Origin: Macrococcoides caseolyticum
GTDB taxonomy: Bacteria; Bacillota; Bacilli; Staphylococcales; Staphylococcaceae
Length of the DNA: 41,913 bases
Assembly: GCF_002902665.1 (NCBI RefSeq)
Contig: NZ_PPRM01000012.1
Span: forward strand, 1 to 41,913
Reading direction: 5' to 3'
In this document: piece by piece, positions 8,690 to 17,089 of the stretch
How the letters are laid out: each line of letters starts with the position of its first letter
Position numbering within the stretch: position 1 is the first letter of the stretch
Notes under the pieces: model-generated
The model's input: only the letters and a program-made list of their open reading frames with translations
Databases searched by the model: none
Told to the model about the DNA's origin: nothing
Position numbers and translations under genes: made by a program

Positions 8690-8711
8690 TTTATGTTTAA
8701 GATAACATAAA
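8690..8711. promoter_or_regulatory. Palindrome upstream of the methyltransferase/AraC operon
   Basis: TTTATGTT (8690-8697), 6-base gap, AACATAAA (8704-8711): a perfect 8-bp inverted repeat ending 15 bases before the methyltransferase start codon and next to its ribosome binding site. A candidate operator for the AraC-type regulator or another repressor; this is inference from position only. Confidence 0.4.
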
Positions 8712-8760
8712 TAAATAGAAAATAAAATTATTACTTTGAATTATAGAGTTGAATCGTATT

Positions 8761-8797
8761 AAATAACACCTGAACAAAAACTGTTCAGGTGTTATTT
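8761..8797. terminator. Intrinsic terminator of zwf
   Basis: AAATAACACCTGAACA (8761-8776) pairs perfectly over 16 bp with TGTTCAGGTGTTATTT (8782-8797), 5-base loop. It follows zwf on the minus strand. Confidence 0.85.
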
Positions 8798-8817
8798 AAT
8801 GATAAGGCTGTATATGT

Positions 8818-10296
8818 TTAGAAGTCCCACCAATGAAAATTGTCACGACTAAGCAGTAATTCGCTCTTGATTGGTCCGTTGCTCCCTGCGGGGTAGTTTG
8901 GAAATGGTGCTGGATTATTATCCCAGTATTCCGCTACTGTATCAACATACGACCAGGTTGCTTTCAATTCTTCCCAATGTGTAAAGTTTGTCGCATCGCC
9001 ACGTAAACAGTCGTAGATTAATCCTTCGTAGGCATCTACGGTATTCATCTTATCTTGTGTAGTCATCGCATAAGAGAGTTTTACAGGCTCTGTATCGATA
9101 CCTTCTATATATTTACGAGCATTTAAATGAAGTTCAATGCCTTCATTTGGCTGAATATTGATGATCAGCAGATTTGAATCGAGTTCTTTATCTTTTTGAT
9201 AATATAGATTCATCGGCATTTCTTTGAATTCTACAACCACTCTGATTTCTTTTTCTTTCATACGCTTTCCGGTTCTAATATAAAATGGTACACCAGCCCA
9301 TCTGAAGTTATCGAGCATGACTTTCGCTGCAACGAAAGTAGGGGTGTTACTATCTGGTGCGACATTATCTTCATCACGATATTTTTTTACCTTCTCACCA
9401 TTGATTTCACCAGCATCATACTGTCCGCGAACAAAATAGCTTCTGACATGTTCTGGTTTGATCTTGCGAATGGAACGTAAAGCCTTTACTTTTTCATTTC
9501 TGATATCTTCTGATGAGAGTGAGATAGGAGGCTCCATCGCCAGAAGAGAAACGATTTGCAGCATATGATTCTGAACCATATCTTTAAGTGCACCACTCTT
9601 ATCATAGTAGCCACCTCGGTCTTCAACACCAAGGATTTCAGATGATGTGACCTGGATATTTGAGATGTATTTATTGTTCCATAATGGTTCGAACATAGCA
9701 TTGCTAAAGCGAATAACCTCAATGTTTTGTACCATGTCTTTTCCGAGATAGTGATCGATACGATATATTTCTTCTTCTTTGAATGATTTACGAATCTGCT
9801 GATTCAACTGTTCAGCTGATTTCAGATCCTTACCGAATGGTTTTTCAATGATTAAACGTTTGAAACCATCCGTCTTTGTAAGGCCACTTAATTTTAAATG
9901 ATCGGTAACAGTACCAAAGAATTCTGGAGCCATTGCTAAATAAAATAGACGGTTACCTTGCAGATTAAATTCAGCATCCAAAGTTTCTGAAAGAGCTTTG
10001 AGCGATGCATAGCTTGCTGCATCATTTACATCATGCGGCTGGTAAAATACGTGTTCCATAAAGGCATCAATCTTATGTGTATCAGCTACGAAGTTCTCGA
10101 TAGATGCTCTGATTTCGGCTCTGAATTTATCGTTTGACCAGTCGCGTCGACCTATTCCTATGATTGCAATTTGGTCATTGAGATTTCCCTGTTGAAAAAG
10201 GTGGAACAGGGATGGAAATAATTTACGATGACTTAAGTCTCCTGTCGCACCAAAAATGGTAATTAAGCAGGGAATGTTTTGCTTTTTTATATCCAA
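8818..10296 (-). CDS. zwf: Glucose-6-phosphate 1-dehydrogenase
   Basis: First step of the oxidative pentose phosphate pathway, oxidising glucose 6-phosphate to 6-phosphogluconolactone with NADP. It shows the dinucleotide motif GATGDL (16-21), EKPFG (151-155) and the active-site signature RIDHYLGK (179-186, with the catalytic His). 492 residues is the usual length. The start is TTG at 10296 with GAGGTTAG upstream on the minus strand; MDIKKQN leads directly into the conserved fold. It is divergent from rnz and transcribed alone or as the first gene before a strong terminator. Confidence 0.95.
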   Translation of the reverse strand: MDIKKQNIPCLITIFGATGDLSHRKLFPSLFHLFQQGNLNDQIAIIGIGRRDWSNDKFRAEIRASIENFVADTHKIDAFMEHVFYQPHDVNDAASYASLKALSETLDAEFNLQGNRLFYLAMAPEFFGTVTDHLKLSGLTKTDGFKRLIIEKPFGKDLKSAEQLNQQIRKSFKEEEIYRIDHYLGKDMVQNIEVIRFSNAMFEPLWNNKYISNIQVTSSEILGVEDRGGYYDKSGALKDMVQNHMLQIVSLLAMEPPISLSSEDIRNEKVKALRSIRKIKPEHVRSYFVRGQYDAGEINGEKVKKYRDEDNVAPDSNTPTFVAAKVMLDNFRWAGVPFYIRTGKRMKEKEIRVVVEFKEMPMNLYYQKDKELDSNLLIINIQPNEGIELHLNARKYIEGIDTEPVKLSYAMTTQDKMNTVDAYEGLIYDCLRGDATNFTHWEELKATWSYVDTVAEYWDNNPAPFPNYPAGSNGPIKSELLLSRDNFHWWDF

Positions 10297-10402
10297 GATA
10301 ACTAACCTCGATTCTATTATTATTCTTTATATTTTTTCATAGAACACATAAAAATACAATTAAAACATGCTATAATTACGTGATGAAAAGGTGGTTTTTA
10401 AT

Positions 10403-11323
10403 TTGAAGATTATTTGCTTAGGAACGAGCGCCGGATTACCTACAAAAGAAAGAAATACGCAGACGACAATCCTTTCTTTAAATCCACTCTATAATGAATA
10501 CTGGATGTTTGATTGTGGGGAAGCAGCACAACATCAAATATTACATACTAGCATTAAGCTTGGTAGGCTTACGCATATATTTATTTCTCATCTGCATGGG
10601 GACCATATCTTTGGACTACCAGGAGTATTAACTTCAAGAAGCTTTCAAGGGGGTCAGGACAAAAAACTGACATTATATGGTCCGACCGGGTTAAAACAGT
10701 TTGTTGATACAGTTCTGACGATCTCCTGTTCACATCTTAATTATCCTCTTGAGATTATCGAGATTGATCATGGTGACGAATTTGTTATCAACGATATCGA
10801 AATAACAGTCGGAGCACTAAAACATGGCATACCTTCATTCGGATATAGAATAGTAATGCCTGATACTGCTGGTAACTTAATAAAAGAAAAGTTGATAGCT
10901 GAAGGCATCGCTCCAGGTCCAGTCTATAAAGAGTTTAAGTTGCATGAACAAGTCACACTGAATGGGAAAATCTATAACACTAAGGATTTTAAGACTGCCG
11001 GAAAAAAAGGGAAGAAGCTCGTGTTCTTTGGAGATACAATGCCTTGTGAAAACGAAGTTTCTTTGGCAGAGAATGCAGATGTTGTTGTACATGAATGTAC
11101 ATATCTCGATGAGGATATAGAATTAAGTCATAAATACTATCACAGTCATATTGATGATGTCCTATCCTTGGTGAGTAGCGGGAATGTGAAGAAACTTATT
11201 ATCAATCATGTCAGCAATCGCTATACTACTAAAGATATAAATCGATTATCAGCTGAGATAAACACTAAAACAGAATGTGAAGTTTTTATTGCGGATGATT
11301 TTTCCGAGTATGATATTGAATAA
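10403..11323 (+). CDS. rnz: Ribonuclease Z (tRNA 3' processing endonuclease)
   Basis: Metallo-beta-lactamase-fold nuclease that trims the 3' trailer of tRNA precursors lacking encoded CCA. The zinc motif SHLHGDH (62-68) and later ligands in FFGDT and INHVSNRY are present, as is the exosite-type insertion after GIPSFGYR. I choose TTG at 10403 (MKIICLGTSAG), which matches the B. subtilis N-terminus and lies 8 bases after AAAAGGTGG; a GTG at 10391 lies within that ribosome binding site. 306 residues is typical. An extended -10 (TGCTATAAT, ending 10376) lies upstream. Confidence 0.93.
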   Translation: MKIICLGTSAGLPTKERNTQTTILSLNPLYNEYWMFDCGEAAQHQILHTSIKLGRLTHIFISHLHGDHIFGLPGVLTSRSFQGGQDKKLTLYGPTGLKQFVDTVLTISCSHLNYPLEIIEIDHGDEFVINDIEITVGALKHGIPSFGYRIVMPDTAGNLIKEKLIAEGIAPGPVYKEFKLHEQVTLNGKIYNTKDFKTAGKKGKKLVFFGDTMPCENEVSLAENADVVVHECTYLDEDIELSHKYYHSHIDDVLSLVSSGNVKKLIINHVSNRYTTKDINRLSAEINTKTECEVFIADDFSEYDIE

Positions 11324-11358
11324 ATTCAAATGAAGGTCTATTAAGAACAGATACGATT

Positions 11359-11414
11359 AAAATCAAAAAAGACGGAAGGAAACAAAGATTATTTCTTTCC
11401 GTCTTTTTGATTTT
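11359..11414. terminator. Bidirectional terminator between rnz and proC
   Basis: AAAATCAAAAAAGACGGAAG starting at 11359 pairs with the TTTCCGTCTTTTTGATTTT arm ending at 11414. A long stem with A-rich and T-rich outer ends, located between convergent genes. Confidence 0.8.
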
Positions 11415-11441
11415 ATTCATGTATATCGGTGTCATGACTTT

Positions 11442-12245
11442 TTATTCACTTAGTTCCTTGCTTCTGTTCAATGCCTGTTCTAAACAATCAATAAACATCT
11501 CTTCTATTGGATGCTTACGCAGAGCATCTAATCCGGCTTTAGTTGTTCCACCTTTAGAGGTAATGTTTTCGCGAAGCTGATCAATTGAAAGTTCTGAGTT
11601 TTCCAGCATTCTTCCAGTCCCTATGATTAAGTTTCTTACTGCCATGTCCGTATCATCAGGAGACAGTCCAAGATGCTTTGCAGCTTTTATATATTCTTCA
11701 TATACATAGTAGAGAAACGCGGGGCCACTTCCTGTTATTGCAGTGACATCATGAAGAGAGTCTTCTTTCACTTCGATAGATGTTCCGAATGCTTCCAGTA
11801 ATGCAGTAAGATTTGATTTAGCGTTTTCACTGAAATTATCAGAATAAGAAATGCCGGTAACCGATTGTTGAACGTGTGCATTCGTATTCGGCATAATGCG
11901 TGCAACCGGGTTATGTGTATTTAATTTATTCTTGATTTGATTGATTGGGATACCAGCCATCATTGATACAAAGTGGTTTTCTTCAAATAGATAAGGTTTG
12001 ATTCGTTGTGCTACTGAATCAAAGTCGTACGGTTTTACCGCCAGGAAGACGAAATCAGCATCTTTTAACAGAGCCTCGTCATCATAGCTATAATTTATTT
12101 GATAAAGTTGATTAAAGCGTTTTAACTCTTCTTCATTAGAGCGGTTCGTGATAAATATATCCTTGCCTTGAATCGTTTTACTCTCAACAAGTCCGATAAA
12201 AATGGCGCTTGCCATATTACCAGAACCAAAGAACACGATTTTCAT
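11442..12245 (-). CDS. proC: Pyrroline-5-carboxylate reductase
   Basis: Last step of proline synthesis, reducing 1-pyrroline-5-carboxylate with NAD(P)H. The Rossmann motif FFGSGNMASA is at the N-terminus. The C-terminal helical dimer domain shows the family signature in ITGSGPAFLYYVYE and TSKGGTT (Ser-Lys-Gly-Gly-Thr-Thr). The start is ATG at 12245 with GGAGGGA seven bases upstream; an ATG 24 bases earlier has no such site. 267 residues is the family length. In Bacillus the yqjO/proI copy occupies this locus. It is divergent from the SDR gene and has its own promoter. Confidence 0.93.
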   Translation of the reverse strand: MKIVFFGSGNMASAIFIGLVESKTIQGKDIFITNRSNEEELKRFNQLYQINYSYDDEALLKDADFVFLAVKPYDFDSVAQRIKPYLFEENHFVSMMAGIPINQIKNKLNTHNPVARIMPNTNAHVQQSVTGISYSDNFSENAKSNLTALLEAFGTSIEVKEDSLHDVTAITGSGPAFLYYVYEEYIKAAKHLGLSPDDTDMAVRNLIIGTGRMLENSELSIDQLRENITSKGGTTKAGLDALRKHPIEEMFIDCLEQALNRSKELSE

Positions 12246-12276
12246 ACTATCCCTCCATAAATTGTTCATAGCATTT

Positions 12277-12306
12277 ATTATAGTGTAAACTATATATAAT
12301 TTACAA
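12277..12306 (-). promoter_or_regulatory. Sigma-A type promoter of proC
   Basis: Reading the minus strand: -35 TTGTAA (12306-12301), 18-bp spacer, -10 TATAAT (12282-12277), about 30 bases before the proC start. Confidence 0.6.
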
Positions 12307-12323
12307 TTGCGATGGTGAGGATT

Positions 12324-13070
12324 ATGAGTAAAAGAATATTGATAACGGGTGCCTCAGGAGGCATTGGAATTAAACTTGTTGAACAGCTTTTAATAGAAGG
12401 AAACACGGTATATGCATGTGCGAGAACATTAAATAAACTCTTTCATCTAAGAGAATCATTCGCTGAGCGATGTGTATTGCTATATGCAGATTTTAAGTCG
12501 GAGGAGTCAACTTTGGCTTTTATTGATGAGATATATCGTATTGATATTGATGTTGTAATATTTTGTGCGGGCTTCGCAAATTACCGATCGCTTGTGTCGA
12601 TGACCCCTGAAATAATGAATGAGATGCTGTTCGTCAACTATCAAAGTGTGGTCTATATTATCAGGTCGATGTTAAATGAACAACGCACCCCCCATTTTAT
12701 TATCCTTGGGTCATTGGCAGCTTATACAGCGAATCCTGGAGGGGCTATCTATTCTGCTTCTAAAGCTGCTATGAATCAAACGATAAATGCTTTGCGACTC
12801 GAGATGCCTGAGATTTTATTTACTGTAGTTAACACAGGTCCAGTTGATACAGAGTTTATTTTCAAAGCAAGTGGCAATGTATCTCGCTTAAATCGTCTGA
12901 TTATGATACGTAGTGATACACTGGCACAAGAAATAATAAAAGCAATACACCATCCACGAATAGAGATTAATCGTCCAATGTGGATGTATATGGCCTTAAA
13001 AATATATAACTTCGCTCCACGCACCATCGAAAAGTTGTTGAAACCATTTTTTATGACGAAGATAAAATGA
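12324..13070 (+). CDS. Short-chain dehydrogenase/reductase (YqjQ-like)
   Basis: Classical SDR of 248 residues: cofactor motif TGASGGIG (8-15), CAGFAN in place of the usual NNAG (81-86), catalytic Ser130 in GSLAAY, and YSASK with Tyr143 and Lys147. Arg34 after the second strand suggests a preference for NADP. The substrate is unknown. The start is ATG at 12324 behind GGTGAGG; an in-frame ATG at 12312 lacks a ribosome binding site. The stop codon directly abuts the stop codon of the convergent hydrolase gene, with no terminator between them. The same gene family sits next to proI/rnz in B. subtilis (yqjQ). Confidence 0.85.
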   Translation: MSKRILITGASGGIGIKLVEQLLIEGNTVYACARTLNKLFHLRESFAERCVLLYADFKSEESTLAFIDEIYRIDIDVVIFCAGFANYRSLVSMTPEIMNEMLFVNYQSVVYIIRSMLNEQRTPHFIILGSLAAYTANPGGAIYSASKAAMNQTINALRLEMPEILFTVVNTGPVDTEFIFKASGNVSRLNRLIMIRSDTLAQEIIKAIHHPRIEINRPMWMYMALKIYNFAPRTIEKLLKPFFMTKIK

Positions 13071-14012
13071 TTATTGCTGAGCTGGAGGTAATAGATTGTA
13101 TGTTTCAAGAAAGTTTTGTACGACTTTCTTATATGTTAAAGGATTGACGTTATAGCTCGCGGCATGACCACCATGTTCCGGATACCAGCGCATCTTAGGT
13201 CCAGTCTTCTTGTTGTAAAGGTCAACAGAATGTGTATATGGAATAAACGTATCTGGTTTTGAATGTATGAACAGGATAGGTTGTTCGACATTGTGTATAA
13301 CATTGATAGGTGAGACCTGGTTTAAGGTAAAGTGTGTTCTTAGTCTTAATATCCGATTCATGGAATAGAGGAGGAACCCGCTCCCTAATCTCGACTTCTG
13401 TTCGATGAGCTGAGTCAGCAGCTGACTAAAGTTACTAAAAGCACAATCGGAAATATAGAACTCTGCTTCATTTGCGAGCTCTCCAGCATAGAGCAATGTC
13501 GTTGCTGCACCCATAGACTCACCATGAATACCAAACTTAATATCGTAGCCATGATGCTCCTTTAAGAAAGTGATTACGCTTTCCAGATCGATTTTCTCAT
13601 AGTATCCATATGTTGAGTGATTACCTTCGCTTTGGCCATGTCTTCTGTGATCGAAGATGATACCGTTAAAGCCTAATGATATGAATAGATTCAAATATTT
13701 TATGCTTGTAATCTTATTTTCAGTCACACCATGACAAAAAATCATCCAGTAATTATGTTCATAGGGTTTAACCACTGTTCCGCTAAGATTGTAGCCATTG
13801 CGTGAGGGGATTGTAACATCGATTGGATTCAATGCTTTAAAGGCTTGTTCATCCAGCCGTTTTGCTTTGATCTCTCTTCTTCTGATCACCTCAACATCTC
13901 TTAGCTTAAAGTTCAGAAGATAATTTGAAGCAATAATACCAGTGATGCTGGAAGTAATGCTGCTCGCAACAGATAGACCGAACAATGTATTCATCAGTGT
14001 TCTTGATTTCAT
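13071..14012 (-). CDS. Membrane-anchored alpha/beta hydrolase (YqkD-like)
   Basis: 313 residues. An N-terminal hydrophobic segment (about 7-34) predicts a membrane anchor. The alpha/beta-hydrolase core has the nucleophile elbow GESMGA (Ser166), an acid in SKPDTFIP and a His in HGGHAASY, as in the serine aminopeptidase S33-like YqkD family. FCHGVTENK forms the oxyanion loop region. The substrate is unknown. Its start overlaps the aldo/keto reductase stop by 4 bases (ATGA), so the two are translationally coupled. In B. subtilis yqkD, yqkF and nudF are also neighbours. Confidence 0.85.
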   Translation of the reverse strand: MKSRTLMNTLFGLSVASSITSSITGIIASNYLLNFKLRDVEVIRRREIKAKRLDEQAFKALNPIDVTIPSRNGYNLSGTVVKPYEHNYWMIFCHGVTENKITSIKYLNLFISLGFNGIIFDHRRHGQSEGNHSTYGYYEKIDLESVITFLKEHHGYDIKFGIHGESMGAATTLLYAGELANEAEFYISDCAFSNFSQLLTQLIEQKSRLGSGFLLYSMNRILRLRTHFTLNQVSPINVIHNVEQPILFIHSKPDTFIPYTHSVDLYNKKTGPKMRWYPEHGGHAASYNVNPLTYKKVVQNFLETYNLLPPAQQ

Positions 14013-14920
14013 TTAATGTGATCCTTATAAACAATATCTTTAAAAAATGTCCTTACTTGTTCGATGTTTGATGCTTGTTGCTTCATCGCATTTTCAAAAT
14101 GCTTAATATTTTCCAGCAACTGTTCCTTGCTTGATGCGCCGTTTACAATCGATGCTACCGGATACTGCAGTAAATATTGATACGCAAGTTCAGTTAGATT
14201 TCCCAAGTGTTTAGCTTGATTGATACTCTGTTTTAATTCTTCATAACTCGAATCTAAAATGCCGTCTTTAAATTTAGTATCTAATATACGGGATGCATGA
14301 TCTGTCAGTAGACCTTTCATTAAAGGACCTCTTGCCAATATTCGAACATCGTGCTTCTCGATACTTTCAACTAACTGCTCTGGTCTATTATCGATTAAAC
14401 TGAACTGCATCATTATTGTGTCGATATTGCTATGTTCAAGGTAATAATCAATAACGTTCGGTCTGATAGAGCTTATTCCATAAGCACGAATTAATCCTTC
14501 TTTCTTTAAGCTTTCAAACGTGTCTATGACTTCATCCTTATCATCTTCAATTGTCCCGCCATGCAGCATATATAAATCCAGATAATCTGTCTTTAAACGC
14601 GCTAAGCTGTCAGTAATACTAAGTTTTATATGAGATTTAGAAGGATTCCATTTGACTTCATCGTTAATCATATTAAACTCATTCCCAACTTTAGAAGCAA
14701 GGGTTACTTCATGTCTGAGCTTGTTAGAGTTCAAAAATTCTCCGATAGTTTCCTCGTTACGTCCTTTTTGATACAGGTCGGCAGTATCAATATAAGTAAT
14801 ATTATTTTCTAACGCCGACTTTAAAATTATATCTGCCTTCGCTTGTGTTTGAGGGAGATTCATTGCTCCTAAGCCAAGCTGTGAAAATATAAGCCCGCTT
14901 TTCGTATGATTTTTCTTCAA
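14009..14920 (-). CDS. Aldo/keto reductase (YqkF-like)
   Basis: NADPH-dependent oxidoreductase with a TIM barrel, 303 residues. The catalytic tetrad is visible: Asp45 and Tyr50 in IDTADLY, Lys77 in ASKVG, and His120 in MLHGG. The physiological substrate is unknown. The start is TTG at 14920 with GGAGGAATAATC just before it, and the N-terminus leads directly into LGLGAMNLP. It is the first gene of a two-gene minus-strand operon with the hydrolase, and divergent from nudF (65-base gap). Confidence 0.88.
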   Translation of the reverse strand: MKKNHTKSGLIFSQLGLGAMNLPQTQAKADIILKSALENNITYIDTADLYQKGRNEETIGEFLNSNKLRHEVTLASKVGNEFNMINDEVKWNPSKSHIKLSITDSLARLKTDYLDLYMLHGGTIEDDKDEVIDTFESLKKEGLIRAYGISSIRPNVIDYYLEHSNIDTIMMQFSLIDNRPEQLVESIEKHDVRILARGPLMKGLLTDHASRILDTKFKDGILDSSYEELKQSINQAKHLGNLTELAYQYLLQYPVASIVNGASSKEQLLENIKHFENAMKQQASNIEQVRTFFKDIVYKDHIK

Positions 14921-14985
14921 GATTATTCCTCCATTCGTTATAATAAGTATAGTTTAACATGACTAAGGAAAGAGAGTGAATTGAT

Positions 14986-15522
14986 ATGGATTTGACGGAA
15001 CGTACGATTGACAAAACGCAAATATTTGACGGTAAGGTGATTAAGGTTGAAGAACATATCGTTACATTACCTAATGGCAAAGAAACAGTGAGAGAAGTTG
15101 TAAAACATCCAGGAGCTGTTGCGATTCTTGCTGTTAAAGATAATAAGATTCTATTTGTAGAACAATTTCGCAAGGCAATGGAGAAATGCCTGATTGAAGT
15201 CCCGGCAGGAAAGGTTGAACCAGGAGAAGAAAGAATAGAAACTGCTAGGCGTGAACTTGAAGAGGAAACTGGGTATACGCCTCTGCAATTATCACTTTTA
15301 AAAGAATTCTATGTATCTCCAGGTTTTTGTGATGAATTTATTTCGCTTTATTATACTGATACTTTAGTTCCATCTGATCTCCTATCTCCTGATGAGGATG
15401 AGTTTGTCAGTCATCATTGGCTGACATTAGATGAAGCCTTGCGCTGGATAGATGAAGGTAAGATAGAAGATGCGAAGACGATTATTGCGATATTAAATTA
15501 TCAGCTCAAACTAAGAAAATAA
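14986..15522 (+). CDS. nudF: ADP-ribose pyrophosphatase (Nudix hydrolase)
   Basis: Splits ADP-ribose to AMP and ribose 5-phosphate, clearing a reactive NAD breakdown product. The Nudix box fits the GX5EX7REUXEEXGU pattern exactly: Gly75, Glu81, Arg89-Glu90-Leu91, Glu93-Glu94, Gly96. The upstream PAG at 73-75 and downstream YVSPGF are typical of the ADP-ribose group. 178 residues. The start is ATG at 14986 behind GAAAGAGAG. A TATAAT (14939-14944) lies upstream. In B. subtilis nudF (yqkG) is also just before the fur/xerD region. Confidence 0.9.
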   Translation: MDLTERTIDKTQIFDGKVIKVEEHIVTLPNGKETVREVVKHPGAVAILAVKDNKILFVEQFRKAMEKCLIEVPAGKVEPGEERIETARRELEEETGYTPLQLSLLKEFYVSPGFCDEFISLYYTDTLVPSDLLSPDEDEFVSHHWLTLDEALRWIDEGKIEDAKTIIAILNYQLKLRK

Positions 15523-15533
15523 GGTATAAATTA

Positions 15534-15603
15534 ATTATCATTTAATAATCATTCTAATCTGAGAATAAATTTATTTGCATTAATTCTCAATTACTGATAT
15601 TTT
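15534..15603 (+). promoter_or_regulatory. fur promoter with cluster of Fur/PerR-box-like half sites
   Basis: A promoter-like pair, TTGCAT (15575-15580) and TATTTT (15598-15603) with 17 bp between, is flanked by Fur-type heptamers: TGAGAAT (15560-15566) and its exact complement ATTCTCA (15583-15589), the latter inside the spacer. Another right-half heptamer, ATTATCA, is at 15534-15540. This suggests autoregulation; the 16-base gap between the paired halves is not the standard 7-1-7 spacing. Confidence 0.45.
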
Positions 15604-15637
15604 ATATATATTAATCGTTACCTTTAGGAGTGAGGAT

Positions 15638-16117
15638 ATGCAGGAAAGAATTAATAGAATAAAGGAGCAGTTACATGAAGCTTCTTATAAACTAACCCCT
15701 CAAAGGGAAGCGACAGTTACTGTATTATTAGAGAATGAAGCAGATCATCTAAGTGCGGAAGATGTTTTTCTGAAAGTAAAGGAAAAATCTCCTGAAATTG
15801 GACTTGCAACGGTTTATCGGACACTAGAGCTTTTAGCTGAACTGAAAGTTGTAGATAAAATAAATTTTGGTGATGGGGTCGCACGTTTTGACCTGAGAAA
15901 AGAAGGTGCAAAACACTTCCATCACCACCTTGTGTGCATGAATTGCGGTGCGGTGGAAGAGATTGAAGAAGATTTACTTGAGGATGTTGAGAAAAAGGTT
16001 GAACGTGATTATCACTTTCAGATTATGGACCACCGTCTGACCTTTCATGGAATATGTAGAGTGTGCAGTGAAAAAGGTTTCAGAGCAGATGAACTTAATA
16101 AACGTATCAATGAATAA
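15638..16117 (+). CDS. fur: Fur family metal-dependent repressor
   Basis: 159 residues. The winged helix N-terminal domain contains LTPQREATVTVLLE and the recognition helix GLATVYRTLELL. The dimer/metal domain has the metal ligands in FHHHLVC and two CxxC pairs (CMNC, CRVC) for structural zinc. Neighbourhood (nudF and xerD) matches the B. subtilis fur locus rather than perR or zur. The start is ATG at 15638 with TTAGGAGTG upstream. Probable role: iron-dependent repression of uptake genes. A terminator follows at once. Confidence 0.9.
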   Translation: MQERINRIKEQLHEASYKLTPQREATVTVLLENEADHLSAEDVFLKVKEKSPEIGLATVYRTLELLAELKVVDKINFGDGVARFDLRKEGAKHFHHHLVCMNCGAVEEIEEDLLEDVEKKVERDYHFQIMDHRLTFHGICRVCSEKGFRADELNKRINE

Positions 16118-16140
16118 AGAGACTGCAGTCTCTTTTTTTT
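16116..16140 (+). terminator. Intrinsic terminator of fur
   Basis: AAAGAGACTGCAGTCTCTTT (16116-16135) is a perfect palindrome that can fold as a short hairpin, followed by TTTTT. It overlaps the fur stop codon. Confidence 0.85.
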
Positions 16141-16192
16141 ATATATTCATATAAAATATTATGGTAAACTTAATCTATAAAGAGGTGAGGAT

Positions 16193-17080
16193 ATGCAGGA
16201 AATCATAGATGAATTTTTACACTTTATTATGATTGAAAAAGGGCTGAGTGAAAATACGATTGCAGCGTACAGAAGAGATTTGAATCATTATAAGAAGTTT
16301 TTAGAAGAATCACATATTGGTTCTATAGATAATATCGATAGATTTACGATTTCATTATTTCTCGGCAAGCTAAAGGACGATGGTAAATCTTCAAAGACGC
16401 TTGCAAGAGTCACTGCATCAGTTCGAGGATTCCATCAGTTTGCACTTAGAGAAAAATATGCAGTGAAAGATCCTACAATAATTCTAGAACCTCCAAAGTT
16501 CGAAAGGAAACTTCCTGATATACTCACGGTTGAGGAAGTTGACATTTTCTTATCTTCACCGGATACTTCTAAAGTGACAGGTAGAAGGGATCAGGCAATG
16601 CTCGAACTACTATACGCAACAGGTATGCGCGTGTCAGAACTTATCAATCTTGATGTTGCGGATGTAAATACTATAATGGGATTTGTTAAAGTGACAGGTA
16701 AAGGTAATAAGGAGCGCATTGTCCCTATAGGAACACATATGATTAAGCTGATGGATGCTTATATTGCGAACACACGTCATAAGATGCTTAAGAAAGAAAT
16801 GACAGATAGCTTATTTCTGAACTTCCACGGGAAGCGTATGACAAGACAGGGCTTCTGGAAGATTATGAAACAGGTTCAGGCGGAGTCAGGAATACAGAAA
16901 AAGCTGACACCTCATACGTTAAGACATTCGTTTGCGACACACCTGCTTGAAAATGGTGCAGACTTACGTGCTGTACAGGAGATGCTTGGACATGCTGATA
17001 TTTCATCTACGCAGCTATATACACATATCGATACGAAACAAATTCGTGAAGTTTATAAAAATACACACCCGAGAGCATAG
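16193..17080 (+). CDS. xerD: Site-specific tyrosine recombinase XerD
   Basis: Resolves chromosome dimers at dif together with XerC. The N-terminal core-binding domain (about 1-95) starts FLHFIMIEKGLSENTIAAY. The catalytic domain carries Arg146 (GMRVSEL), Lys170, His241 and Arg244 (HTLRHSF), His267 (LGHADI) and nucleophile Tyr276, all intact. 295 residues is the standard length. It lies directly after fur, as in B. subtilis (ripX), which supports XerD over XerC. The start is ATG at 16193 with AAAGAGGTGAGG upstream. A 57-residue membrane protein gene follows after 9 bases. Confidence 0.95.
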   Translation: MQEIIDEFLHFIMIEKGLSENTIAAYRRDLNHYKKFLEESHIGSIDNIDRFTISLFLGKLKDDGKSSKTLARVTASVRGFHQFALREKYAVKDPTIILEPPKFERKLPDILTVEEVDIFLSSPDTSKVTGRRDQAMLELLYATGMRVSELINLDVADVNTIMGFVKVTGKGNKERIVPIGTHMIKLMDAYIANTRHKMLKKEMTDSLFLNFHGKRMTRQGFWKIMKQVQAESGIQKKLTPHTLRHSFATHLLENGADLRAVQEMLGHADISSTQLYTHIDTKQIREVYKNTHPRA

Positions 17081-17089
17081 GAGAAATGT

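Noticed and set aside
12776-13108. Minus-strand frame spanning the SDR/hydrolase junction
   Set aside because: Overlaps two conserved genes and has no family resemblance.
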